From Deltaproteobacteria bacterium HGW-Deltaproteobacteria-4 (lineage in GTDB: Bacteria; Desulfobacterota; Desulfuromonadia; Desulfuromonadales; UBA2197): a stretch of 59,074 nt of DNA. The first letter of the stretch is position 1. Each line of letters starts with the position of its first letter. Positions 36,281-45,339 of the stretch are shown here, piece after piece. The DNA is taken from the NCBI GenBank assembly GCA_002841765.1, contig PHAV01000004.1:1-59074 (forward strand). Direction: 5' to 3'. The translations under genes were made by a program, and so were the position numbers. The notes beneath the pieces were generated by a model. That model was given only the letters and a program-made list of their open reading frames with translations. It was not told where the DNA came from and did no database searches.

Positions 36281-37630
36281 TTATGGGTTGGTTACTGTAA
36301 GGAGCGCATCATAGGCGATTTCCAGCAACAAATCCAGCTCTTCTACTTTGATCGTCAAGGGCGGCATAAAGTAAATGACATTCCCCAGTGGCCGTAACAG
36401 CGCGCCGCGTTGCAAGGCCTGCTGGTAAACCTGATAGCCGCGTCGTTCCTGCCAGGGATATCCGCTCCTCGTCGCCTTGTCCTGCACCAGTTCAATCGCC
36501 GCCACCATGCCGCAGCGGCGGAATTCTCCGACATTTTCTAATGCTGAAAAATGAGAAGCTGCGGCGTCGAAGCGGGCCATCTTTACCGGCAGTTGCCCCA
36601 GAATGTTCTCTTCGGCAAAGATCTTTTGTACTTCCACTGCCAAAGCGCAGGCCAAAACATTCCCGGTATAGGAGTGGGAATGGAGGAAGGCTTTCATCGT
36701 CGGGTAGTCGTCGTAGAACGCCTGATAGATCTCCTCGGTGCTTAAAACCACTGAAAGGGGGAGATAGCCGCCGCTGATTCCTTTGGAGAGGCAAAGGAGG
36801 TCGGGGCCGATGCCGGCATGTTCATTGGCGAACATCTTGCCGGTGCGGCCAAAACCGACGGCGATCTCATCGGCGATATAGTGGATCGCTAGGCGGTCAC
36901 AGAGGATTCGCAACTTTTGCAGGTAACGTGGCGGGTAGATCCGCATCCCGGCAGCGGCCTGAATCAGCGGTTCGACGATGATCGCAGCGATCTCATTCTG
37001 TTTCGCTTCCGCAATCTGTTCAAGGGCGGCAAAACATTCAGCGTCGCAACTGTCGCGGTACAATCCGTAGGGGCAGCGGAAACAGTCCGGACCCGCTGCT
37101 TGCAGAGTATCGAGGAGGAGTGGTCGGTAGACGTCACGGTAGAGTTCACAGCCGCCGATGGCCAGGGCGCCAAGGGTCTCGCCGTGGTAGGCCTCACTCA
37201 GGGAAAGGAAGCGTCTCTTATTGGGTTTACCGGTCTGCTGCCAGTACTGAAAGGACATCTTCAGCGCTGCTTCGATGGCTGAGGAGCCGTTGTCGGCAAA
37301 GAAGACGCGGGAAAGATTTCCCGGCGCCAGGGTGCAGAGACGCTCGGCAAGTTCCACCGCCGGCTGGTGGGTGAAGCCGGCAAAGATGTGGTGACTGATC
37401 CTGCCAGCCTGTTCGTTCAGGGCGTGATTGAGGCGGGGATGATTGTGGCCGAAGAGGTTGACCCACCACGAAGAGACGCCATCCAGATAGCGCTTGCCAT
37501 CGACATCGATCAACCAGGAACCTTCGCCACGGGCGATGGGGATCGGCGGCAGGAGTTCGTGATCCTTTTCCTGTGTGCAGGGGTGCCAGACGTGGGCGCG
37601 ATCAAGGCGGATAAGTTCGGCTTTAGTCAT
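36281..37630 (-). CDS. bioA: Adenosylmethionine-8-amino-7-oxononanoate aminotransferase
   Basis: BioA makes 7,8-diaminopelargonate from KAPA with SAM as amino donor. The 449-residue PLP enzyme has RAHVWHPCTQ at the start, DGVSSWWVNLFGHNHPRLN, FADNGSSAIEAALKM, YHGETLGALAIGG, ADEIAVGFGRTGKMFA and the PLP lysine in LCLSKGISGGYLPLS (about 275). Its ATG directly abuts the bioD stop. It lies downstream of bioB and bioD under the BirA-type operator. Confidence 0.97.
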   Translation of the reverse strand: MTKAELIRLDRAHVWHPCTQEKDHELLPPIPIARGEGSWLIDVDGKRYLDGVSSWWVNLFGHNHPRLNHALNEQAGRISHHIFAGFTHQPAVELAERLCTLAPGNLSRVFFADNGSSAIEAALKMSFQYWQQTGKPNKRRFLSLSEAYHGETLGALAIGGCELYRDVYRPLLLDTLQAAGPDCFRCPYGLYRDSCDAECFAALEQIAEAKQNEIAAIIVEPLIQAAAGMRIYPPRYLQKLRILCDRLAIHYIADEIAVGFGRTGKMFANEHAGIGPDLLCLSKGISGGYLPLSVVLSTEEIYQAFYDDYPTMKAFLHSHSYTGNVLACALAVEVQKIFAEENILGQLPVKMARFDAAASHFSALENVGEFRRCGMVAAIELVQDKATRSGYPWQERRGYQVYQQALQRGALLRPLGNVIYFMPPLTIKVEELDLLLEIAYDALLTVTNP

Positions 37631-39332
<1,702 letters not shown>

Positions 39333-39369
39333 TAGAACATCCAGTCTGTTTGTTGAATTTATCTTTCAA

Positions 39370-39399
39370 AGATTACATGCAGTGAAATCCACTTGTCAA
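39370..39399 (-). promoter_or_regulatory. Promoter of the biotin operon
   Basis: On the minus strand, TTGACA (39399-39394), an 18-nt spacer and TAATCT (39375-39370). The -35 box lies inside one half of the BirA-type operator, so bound repressor would block polymerase. Confidence 0.65.
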
Positions 39400-39425
39400 C
39401 CACATTTGCTTTTACTGGTTTACAA
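39393..39425. promoter_or_regulatory. BirA operator (bio box)
   Basis: TTGTCAACC (39393-39401), a 15-nt spacer and GGTTTACAA (39417-39425). This matches the known BirA consensus (TTGTAAACC-N14-16-GGTTTACAA) in 8 of 9 positions on one side and all on the other. It lies 61 bases upstream of bioB and covers the -35 box. The regulator (a BirA with a DNA-binding domain) is not in this window. Confidence 0.88.
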
Positions 39426-39466
39426 TCAGGATTATGAATGATTAAATTTAAATTCCTGCTATCTGG

Positions 39467-39495
39467 TTGACTGTCATTAAATGGAATGATAAAAC
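39467..39495 (+). promoter_or_regulatory. Promoter of the first XRE-cupin gene
   Basis: TTGACT (39467-39472), an exact 17-nt spacer and TAAAAC (39490-39495), about 30 bases upstream of the ATG at 39526. The -10 box lies inside an inverted repeat. Confidence 0.6.
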
Positions 39496-39502
39496 ATCAT
39501 TC
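39484..39502. promoter_or_regulatory. Inverted repeat over the XRE-cupin promoter (putative operator)
   Basis: GAATGAT (39484-39490), 5 nt, ATCATTC (39496-39502): a perfect 7-bp inverted repeat overlapping the -10 box. A third half-site, GAATGAT, lies at 39436-39442 upstream of the -35 box. This fits autoregulation by the helix-turn-helix protein encoded next. Confidence 0.55.
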
Positions 39503-39525
39503 TAAATTCTTGCATTGGTGGTGCT

Positions 39526-40092
39526 ATGATCAAAAGTATTATCGGACAGAAGCTCAAGGCGACCCGCCTGAAAAATGACATGACGATTCAGGAGTTGGCG
39601 AAACGTGCCGCGGTTTCATCCAATATGATTTCACGCATAGAGCGGGGTTTGACAACGCCGTCGGTGGAAATTCTTATGCGTCTTGCCTCCTCCTTCGGCA
39701 TGAGTATGAATTTTTTCATCGAAGAAGCAGAAAAAGGGTCTACGCTCGTGCATACCCGGAACGGGCAGGGGGAACCGATCTTCTTCTTTGAGGACAAACA
39801 TCAGATTTTCAGTCTCACGCAAGGCATTCGTGATCCGGGATTTTCTGTTTTTATCGATATCCTCGAAAAGGGATGTAATAGCGGGGAGGGGGGGATGGTT
39901 CATTCCGGCGAGGAGTTTGCTTATGTCCTGGAAGGGTCGGTGGCATTTTTTGTCGATGAAGAAGAATACCTTGTTAATGTCGGTGACTCGATCGCCTTTA
40001 AAGCTTCTCGACCACATCGCTGGAAAAATTTGAGTCCGGGCCGTGCCCAGGTTCTCTGGGTCGTTTCACCTGCCCCCTCGGTGTCGCGTTAA
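39526..40092 (+). CDS. XRE-family regulator with C-terminal cupin domain
   Basis: A 188-residue regulator with an XRE helix-turn-helix (about 5-62: MTIQELAKRAAVSSNMISRI then ERGLTTPSVEILMRLASSFG) and a cupin sensor domain (about 100-182: HSGEEFAYVLEGSVAF, GDSIAFKASRPHRW). Cupin regulators of this type usually sense a small metabolite, often an amino acid or amine derivative. It is divergent from bioB; the inverted repeat over its own promoter suggests autoregulation. The next gene is a paralogue. Confidence 0.92.
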   Translation: MIKSIIGQKLKATRLKNDMTIQELAKRAAVSSNMISRIERGLTTPSVEILMRLASSFGMSMNFFIEEAEKGSTLVHTRNGQGEPIFFFEDKHQIFSLTQGIRDPGFSVFIDILEKGCNSGEGGMVHSGEEFAYVLEGSVAFFVDEEEYLVNVGDSIAFKASRPHRWKNLSPGRAQVLWVVSPAPSVSR

Positions 40093-40115
40093 ACCTTTTT
40101 TGACTGGCTGACAAA

Positions 40116-40685
40116 ATGAAACTTAAAAAAATTATCGGCAAAAAACTCAAAAATATCCGTTTGAAGCGTAATTTGACCATTCAGTCATTGGCGGAGCGTT
40201 CACGAGTTTCATCCAATATGATTTCGCGCATTGAGAGAGGGTTGACAATCCCCTCAGTCGAAATTCTGATGAAGTTGGCGAGCGTCTTTGATAAAAGTAT
40301 TAATTATTTTGTCGAGGAAGTTTCGCACACGCATGAAATCGTATATTCACGTCCGGGGCAAAGGGATACGACGATTTATGATGATCCCTCTGAAAACATG
40401 CGGACCGAGTCGTTTACTTCCGGACTGCGCGACCCGCAATTCATGTCTTTTTTTTGTACGATCAAGGTCGGAGGGAGCAGCGGCGAAAAGAATATGTACC
40501 ATCCAGGGGATGAATTGATATATATTATGCAAGGCCAGTTGTCGTTAACCATTGCCGATGAGACGCATGAACTTTATGCTGGCGACAGCTTGTCCTTCAA
40601 GTCACATCTCCCCCATCGTTGGCATAATTCAGGAAATGGTGAGACCAAAGTAATCTGGACTCTTTCGCCCTTTACAACACTTTAG
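40116..40685 (+). CDS. XRE-family regulator with C-terminal cupin domain (paralogue)
   Basis: A 189-residue paralogue of the preceding gene, 23 bases downstream. The helix-turn-helix is nearly the same (RVSSNMISRIERGLTIPSVE, against AVSSNMISRIERGLTTPSVE), while the cupin half differs much more (HPGDELIYIMQGQLSL, GDSLSFKSHLPHRWH). This suggests that both bind similar DNA but sense different ligands, or form hetero-oligomers. Likely co-transcribed with the first copy and the TPR protein gene. Confidence 0.92.
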   Translation: MKLKKIIGKKLKNIRLKRNLTIQSLAERSRVSSNMISRIERGLTIPSVEILMKLASVFDKSINYFVEEVSHTHEIVYSRPGQRDTTIYDDPSENMRTESFTSGLRDPQFMSFFCTIKVGGSSGEKNMYHPGDELIYIMQGQLSLTIADETHELYAGDSLSFKSHLPHRWHNSGNGETKVIWTLSPFTTL

Positions 40686-40702
40686 CGCAGGCAGGAAAAA
40701 AC

Positions 40703-41989
40703 ATGTCATTTTTCTCGCGTTGGTTTGGCTCCTGTAATCCACTGGATGAAATTCGCAAAGCTTCAAATCAGGAGCGTTGGGCTGATGTTCTCAGTTTTGC
40801 ATCGGCATTAGAGGATAATTCTTTGCCGGCCGGTGATCAAGCAGAGCTGCGCGAGCTTGTCGATGTCGCGGCTGAAAATTTGTCTCGTATCAATTTTGAG
40901 GAAGGTTTAGCTTCTCTGCGTGCCGATGATTTTCGTCGTGGTATCGAGCATTTTGATCTTGCCCGGCAGTTGGTTCGTTCCTGTGCGCTGCGGGAATTAA
41001 TAGATGCTGAATTTTTACGTATCGGCGGTGGCAATACTGTTTTATCGGACAATATACCAGCACAGAAGGCCACTGTCAGCAAGCGCAGTTGTTCCTCTTC
41101 CTGTTGCGGAACGGTTGATTCAGGTGCTGTGGCGCCGACTGAGCTTGCAGGTGCTTTTGATGAAGAAACCCGTTTTGAACTGGTGCTCACTGCTTACCCG
41201 GTTGATCTGCGTCCCCGTTACCTGGAACTTTCAACACTGATGCGGCAAGCCATCCTTCTGGCGCATGAGGAGAGTGATGATGAAGCGTTAGCCCTCTTCT
41301 TGAAGGTACCGGCAAATGAATATAATGATATATTTTATTATGAATCTGGGACGCTCTTTGCGCGCAGAAAGCAATATTCCGAGGCCGTAAAGGCTTTGCA
41401 ACAGGCGATAAGTTTGAATCCGGCTTTTGTCCTTGCCGCACTGACCCTGGTTGATCTTCATATCGGAAACCAGAATTTCGCTGCTGCGGGTAATTTGTTG
41501 TCACAAATGCTCAAGGCGAATTGCATGCCCGATTATTGCCATGCGCGCTTTGCGGTCATTTGTCAGGCGCAAGGGGATTCAGCCAAAGCCTTTGAGCATG
41601 CAACTGAGGCTTTAAGACTTGGTCATAACGAACCCGAGCTCATGGTCTTTGTTGCACGCACCCTGGAAGAGCAGGGCCGTATTGATGAAGCGGAAAGAGT
41701 TTTAAGTTCAATCCCGGTAGGAGGAGGCTGTTCCGGTGGCGCCAATGTCGAGCTGGCAGATTTTTGGTTGCGACACAAGAAAAACTTGCAGAAGTCTCTG
41801 GAAATGTTTAAAAATGCAGCCAAGGGAGAACCGACAAACCCGTTATGGGGTTATCACATTGCCCGGGTTTATTTAGCGCTGGGATGGACAAAAGAGGCAA
41901 AGCAGATACTTCGGGCTTTTGTTGAAGCTGATTCGATAGACGGATCATTACGTGAAAATGCCATCCAGTTACTCAAGGGCAGTGCTTGA
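40703..41989 (+). CDS. Tetratricopeptide repeat protein
   Basis: A 428-residue protein with TPR-like helices mainly from about 170 to 420 (for example SEAVKALQQAISLNPAFVLA, GDSAKAFEHATEALRLGHNE, KSLEMFKNAAKGEPTNPLWG). The N-terminal part has a weaker helical repeat. There is a cysteine cluster in KRSCSSSCCGTVDSG (near 125) and a Gly/Cys stretch GGGCSGG (near 340), which could bind metal. No signal peptide, so cytosolic. It follows the two XRE-cupin genes by 17 bases and is probably in their transcript; its role is unknown. Confidence 0.8.
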   Translation: MSFFSRWFGSCNPLDEIRKASNQERWADVLSFASALEDNSLPAGDQAELRELVDVAAENLSRINFEEGLASLRADDFRRGIEHFDLARQLVRSCALRELIDAEFLRIGGGNTVLSDNIPAQKATVSKRSCSSSCCGTVDSGAVAPTELAGAFDEETRFELVLTAYPVDLRPRYLELSTLMRQAILLAHEESDDEALALFLKVPANEYNDIFYYESGTLFARRKQYSEAVKALQQAISLNPAFVLAALTLVDLHIGNQNFAAAGNLLSQMLKANCMPDYCHARFAVICQAQGDSAKAFEHATEALRLGHNEPELMVFVARTLEEQGRIDEAERVLSSIPVGGGCSGGANVELADFWLRHKKNLQKSLEMFKNAAKGEPTNPLWGYHIARVYLALGWTKEAKQILRAFVEADSIDGSLRENAIQLLKGSA

Positions 41990-42015
41990 TTTTTTTTAGT
42001 TTATTCACCTTTCTG

Positions 42016-42043
42016 TTGACAGTTTGACGCTTTAAGCTATTCT
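42016..42043 (+). promoter_or_regulatory. Promoter of the HU/IHF-like gene
   Basis: TTGACA (42016-42021), a 16-nt spacer and TATTCT (42038-42043), about 60 bases upstream of the ATG. Confidence 0.65.
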
Positions 42044-42104
42044 TGAAAAAGTTTAAAATTATTTTCCTTCCGGCCATCTAATTCTTCAGATAGGGGTGAA
42101 AAAG

Positions 42105-42398
42105 ATGAATAAATCAGAATTAATCGAGGCGCTGGCGAAAGAAAAGGAATTAACCTACAAAAGATCAGAAGAGATCGTCAATACGATATTTTCTGCTCTG
42201 TCCAAAACATTGATTGACGGGGGGAGAATCGAAATTCGCGGTTTTGGTAGTTTTGTTGTCAAAGACTACAAATCCTATCAGGGACGTAATCCTAAAACAG
42301 GCGAATCGATTCACGTTGAGCCGAAGAAACTTCCCTTTTTTAAAGTCGGAAAAGAATTACGCGACCGGGTCAACGGAGAGGATTTCCAGGCGAGATAA
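42105..42398 (+). CDS. HU/IHF-family DNA-binding protein (IHF-beta-like)
   Basis: A 97-residue architectural DNA-binding protein. MNKSELIEALAKE, the GRIEIRGFGSFVV core and GRNPKTGESIHVEPKKLPFF (with the DNA-intercalating Pro in the RNPKTG arm) followed by KVGKELRDRVN are standard. The MNKSELI start and RIEIRGFGSF are closer to IHF-beta than to HU. ATG 42105 is used because AGGGG lies upstream; a GTG at 42096 is less likely. It has its own promoter and terminator. Confidence 0.92.
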   Translation: MNKSELIEALAKEKELTYKRSEEIVNTIFSALSKTLIDGGRIEIRGFGSFVVKDYKSYQGRNPKTGESIHVEPKKLPFFKVGKELRDRVNGEDFQAR

Positions 42399-42440
42399 GT
42401 TTCGTGCCGATAGCAAAAGAGAAAGGTTTCAAATTAAAGT

Positions 42441-42468
42441 AAGGGATCGACGAAAGTCGGTCCTTTTT
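42441..42468 (+). terminator. Terminator of the HU/IHF-like gene
   Basis: An 11-bp stem with two G:U pairs (42441-42451 with 42456-42466), a GAAA tetraloop and a TTTTT run. Confidence 0.82.
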
Positions 42469-42494
42469 ATATGCGGTTACTTTTGTTCGTATGG

Positions 42495-42522
42495 TTGATT
42501 TTCTTTTCTTGAATGCTATAAA
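42495..42522 (+). promoter_or_regulatory. Promoter of the Na/Pi cotransporter gene
   Basis: TTGATT (42495-42500), a 16-nt spacer and TATAAA (42517-42522). Transcription would begin near 42530, before a short leader frame and the GTG start at 42594. Confidence 0.6.
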
Positions 42523-42550
42523 TTACCGAAAATACACAGGAGATCAATAG

Positions 42551-42583
42551 ATGGTCTTTTCATTTCTCTCTATAAGATTATGA
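42551..42583 (+). other. Possible 10-codon leader frame before the Na/Pi cotransporter
   Basis: ATG at 42551 follows a good AGGAG site (42537-42541) and encodes MVFSFLSIRL, stopping 10 bases before the GTG of the transporter, which itself has only a weak ribosome site. Translational coupling is possible. Confidence 0.35.
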
Positions 42584-42593
42584 AGTAACTCCG

Positions 42594-44294
42594 GTGCTCA
42601 ATTCCCTTCCCGTGCTTTCGCATGCCTCTTTTTTTGCTTTTATTGGCGGCTTGATCCTTTTCTTCTTTGGTTTGACGCGAACGACGGAAGGGATGCAAAA
42701 TATTGCCGGTGGACGTCTGCGTTTTATTATTGCCGGACTGGTTAAAAATCGTCTGAAAAGCTGCCTCTTCGGTCTCACAATTACTTCGCTCACCCAATCC
42801 TCCGCAGCCACTGCTGTCTTGACTATCGGCTTTGTCAGTCATGGGATTATCTCCCTGGTTGATGGTATTGCTGTCGTTCTTGGTGCGAGCATCGGTGCAA
42901 GTCTTATTTTGCAGTTTATAGCTTTTAATCCCGGCTGGATGCTCTTCCCTCTCCTTGTTGTCTCCGTTTTTTTGCGTTTTTTTGCTCGCCAGACCTACCT
43001 CCGTGATGCGGCCTCCGTCCTCTTCGGGTTGTCGTTGTTAATGCTCGGTTTGGCGATGATGACGTCATCTTTTGAACCGCTCCGGGACAATCCCGCCTTT
43101 GGCCAGCTCATTAGTGTTCTGCAGAATCATCTCTGGTTAAGCGTTGTCTGTAGCGCGCTTTTGGCGGCTCTGGTGCAGAATTCTACTGCCGTTATTGCTT
43201 TGATCATTGCTTTAGGTGCCAGTGGCCATCTTCATTTTGCCTCCGGAGTTGCCCTGATCCTTGGTGCCAATATTGGTTCTTGTGCACCAACGATTATTGC
43301 CGCTATTCACGGGTCTCTCGCTGCTCGCCGCGTAGCGGCCGCGCAATTCCTGATTGTCGTTGCTGCGGCCGGTGTTATTGCACTTCTCTTTCCTTATTTT
43401 ATCGGGATTATCTCTTTTATTTCCCCCGGCGATGCAGATTATGTCGTGACAACTTTTGAGCAAACACAGTGGTACCAAGTATCACTGGGACAAAAACCCT
43501 TTATTACCCGTCACCTTGCTAATGCCAATACCTTTTTTGCCCTTTTTGCCGCTCTCTTTTTTCTTCCGTTTCTGCAGCAGATTACGCGACTGACGACATA
43601 CTTTATCCGCGGGAGAGAGACGGTCAACGAGTATGGGCTGCAATTTATCGATTATCGGGTACTGAACACCCCGCCCATTGCTTTGTCCCAGGCGCGCTCG
43701 GAATTGCGCCGCATGGCGCAGACGGCGCAGGCTGCGCTCCATGAAACCAGGCTTTATCTCGGCGATCAGAAGTCCGAGAGGTTACATAAACTCACCCGCT
43801 ATGAAAATCTCCTCGACCTGTTGCAAAAGGAGTTAATCAGTTTTCTCGTTGAGTTATCGCATCGTTTCTCATCCTATACATCAGCGCGCGAAGTGGCCCT
43901 GATGATGCACATGGTTGCCGATTTTGAACGAATCGGTGACCATTGTCAGACCCTGGTTCGTCTGTCGCTGCGTAAACAGGAATGGCAGGTGGTTTTTTCT
44001 AAAATTGCCCGGCGTGAACTCGATGCTCTCGCTGTTGAGACGGTTGCATTTGTCGATTATGTTGTTGGGGCGCTGGATACCGGTGCCGATGACGTCCTGG
44101 CCGAGGCCCAAACCCGAGAGAACTTTATAGATCGCAGTGAAGAAAAGATGCGCAATGACCACCTGCAACGACTGACAACCGGTGAATGTGCGGTTCGTCC
44201 CGGCCTCATCTATATCGATATGATTCAGGCCCTTGAAAAAATTTCCGATCACGCTTTCAGTGTTGCCAGGTGTCTCAGCGGGGATAAAAAGTGA
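42594..44294 (+). CDS. Na/Pi cotransporter family protein with PhoU-like domain
   Basis: A 566-residue membrane transporter of the NptA/YjbB type, which moves phosphate with sodium. Two inverted halves carry the QSSAATAVLTIGF and QNSTAVIALIIALGAS motifs, with GGLILFFFGL at the start and LILGANIGSC. The C-terminal 200 residues form a PhoU-like helical domain (MHMVADFERIGDHCQTLVRL, ALEKISDHAFSVARCL). The start is GTG. It is coupled to the Ppx/GppA-like gene (GTGA overlap), which suggests linked phosphate and polyphosphate handling. Confidence 0.9.
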   Translation: MLNSLPVLSHASFFAFIGGLILFFFGLTRTTEGMQNIAGGRLRFIIAGLVKNRLKSCLFGLTITSLTQSSAATAVLTIGFVSHGIISLVDGIAVVLGASIGASLILQFIAFNPGWMLFPLLVVSVFLRFFARQTYLRDAASVLFGLSLLMLGLAMMTSSFEPLRDNPAFGQLISVLQNHLWLSVVCSALLAALVQNSTAVIALIIALGASGHLHFASGVALILGANIGSCAPTIIAAIHGSLAARRVAAAQFLIVVAAAGVIALLFPYFIGIISFISPGDADYVVTTFEQTQWYQVSLGQKPFITRHLANANTFFALFAALFFLPFLQQITRLTTYFIRGRETVNEYGLQFIDYRVLNTPPIALSQARSELRRMAQTAQAALHETRLYLGDQKSERLHKLTRYENLLDLLQKELISFLVELSHRFSSYTSAREVALMMHMVADFERIGDHCQTLVRLSLRKQEWQVVFSKIARRELDALAVETVAFVDYVVGALDTGADDVLAEAQTRENFIDRSEEKMRNDHLQRLTTGECAVRPGLIYIDMIQALEKISDHAFSVARCLSGDKK

Positions 44295-45184
44295 AGGCGG
44301 CTATCGACATCGGCAGTAATTCGGTGCGGTTGCTGCTCGGCGAAGTTGTTGGCGAACAAGTCGTTCCTCACCAATACTTTCGTCACATCACCCGGCTTGC
44401 GGGCGGATATGATCCTCAGTCAGGGCTCGCTGCCGCAGCGCGGGCGCGGACCCTGTCAGCCCTTGAAGCCTTTGCACAACTTCTTGACCAGACAAAGCCG
44501 GTTTGTACCCGCGCAGTCGCCACCGAAGCCGTTCGTCGCGCGGTTAATGGCGAGCAGTTTGTTGCTGATGTGCTGGCGCATACCGGTATTTCTGTTGAAA
44601 TTATCAACGGGGACGAGGAGGCGGCCTTGAGTTCGGCCGGGGTTCTTTCCGGCCTGCAACCGCCACCGCTAGAGGCACTGATTTTTGATATCGGCGGTGG
44701 CAGCACGGAACTTATTGTCATCAAAGACCGGCAACGTCTTTGGCAGAAGAGCTATCCTTTGGGCGTCGTCAGTCTCGCAGAAACGCCCAATCCTGAGTTG
44801 GTGATTGCAGAGATGCTGGCCGTTCTGGCTGACGATCTGCGCGTTGCCGGTTTTCATTCCCTCCTCGCCGGCGCAGATTGTGAACTGGTAGGGACGGCAG
44901 GGACAGTGACAACCCTGGCCGCCTTTGATCTCGCCATGACCGAGTATGACTGGCAACGGATTAATAACTATTTGTTATCCCGGTCCGCTCTGCTTTCCCT
45001 GTATCAGCGTCTCCTCCCTTTATCTGCAGCTGAACGTGAACTTCTTCCCGGTATAGAAAAGGGCCGTGGTGATTTGATTGTCCATGGCGCTGATATCGTC
45101 CTGGCTCTTATGCAATTATTGGACAAGGATGAGTTGCGGATCAGTGATTTCGGTTTGCTGGAAGGGACCCTTCTTTCCATGTGA
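44291..45184 (+). CDS. Ppx/GppA phosphatase family protein
   Basis: A 297-residue member of the exopolyphosphatase/pppGpp phosphatase family with the ASKHA-fold motifs AIDIGSNSVRLLL (N-terminus), ATEAVRRAVNG, IFDIGGGSTELIVI and GTAGTVTTLAA. It is the short form, without the C-terminal HD-like domains of E. coli Ppx, so which substrate it uses (polyphosphate or pppGpp) is open. It starts with GTG inside the stop of the phosphate transporter gene. A hairpin at 45230-45262 follows. Confidence 0.92.
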   Translation: MKAAIDIGSNSVRLLLGEVVGEQVVPHQYFRHITRLAGGYDPQSGLAAAARARTLSALEAFAQLLDQTKPVCTRAVATEAVRRAVNGEQFVADVLAHTGISVEIINGDEEAALSSAGVLSGLQPPPLEALIFDIGGGSTELIVIKDRQRLWQKSYPLGVVSLAETPNPELVIAEMLAVLADDLRVAGFHSLLAGADCELVGTAGTVTTLAAFDLAMTEYDWQRINNYLLSRSALLSLYQRLLPLSAAERELLPGIEKGRGDLIVHGADIVLALMQLLDKDELRISDFGLLEGTLLSM

Positions 45185-45229
45185 TGAAATGGATTTCTCC
45201 TTTAGCTAAACATGTTGAGTATCATCGTT

Positions 45230-45262
45230 CGGGCCGGTTCTCTTGATTGACAACCAGGCCCG
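45230..45262 (+). terminator. Hairpin after the Ppx/GppA-like gene
   Basis: A 10-bp G/C-rich stem with one bulged A (45230-45239 with 45252-45262) and a 12-nt loop, followed by TTCTTGATT. It probably ends the phosphate gene pair. The iorA promoter -35 box lies in its loop. Confidence 0.6.
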
Positions 45263-45276
45263 TTCTTGATTAATAT
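45247..45276 (+). promoter_or_regulatory. Promoter of the iorAB cluster
   Basis: TTGACA (45247-45252), an 18-nt spacer and TAATAT (45271-45276), about 65 bases upstream of iorA. The -35 box overlaps the upstream gene's hairpin. Confidence 0.6.
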
Positions 45277-45339
45277 GCCGTTTCATTTTCAGCTCATTCA
45301 TCGTTCTTTAATCACTGAAACCATTTTATAAGGAATCGC

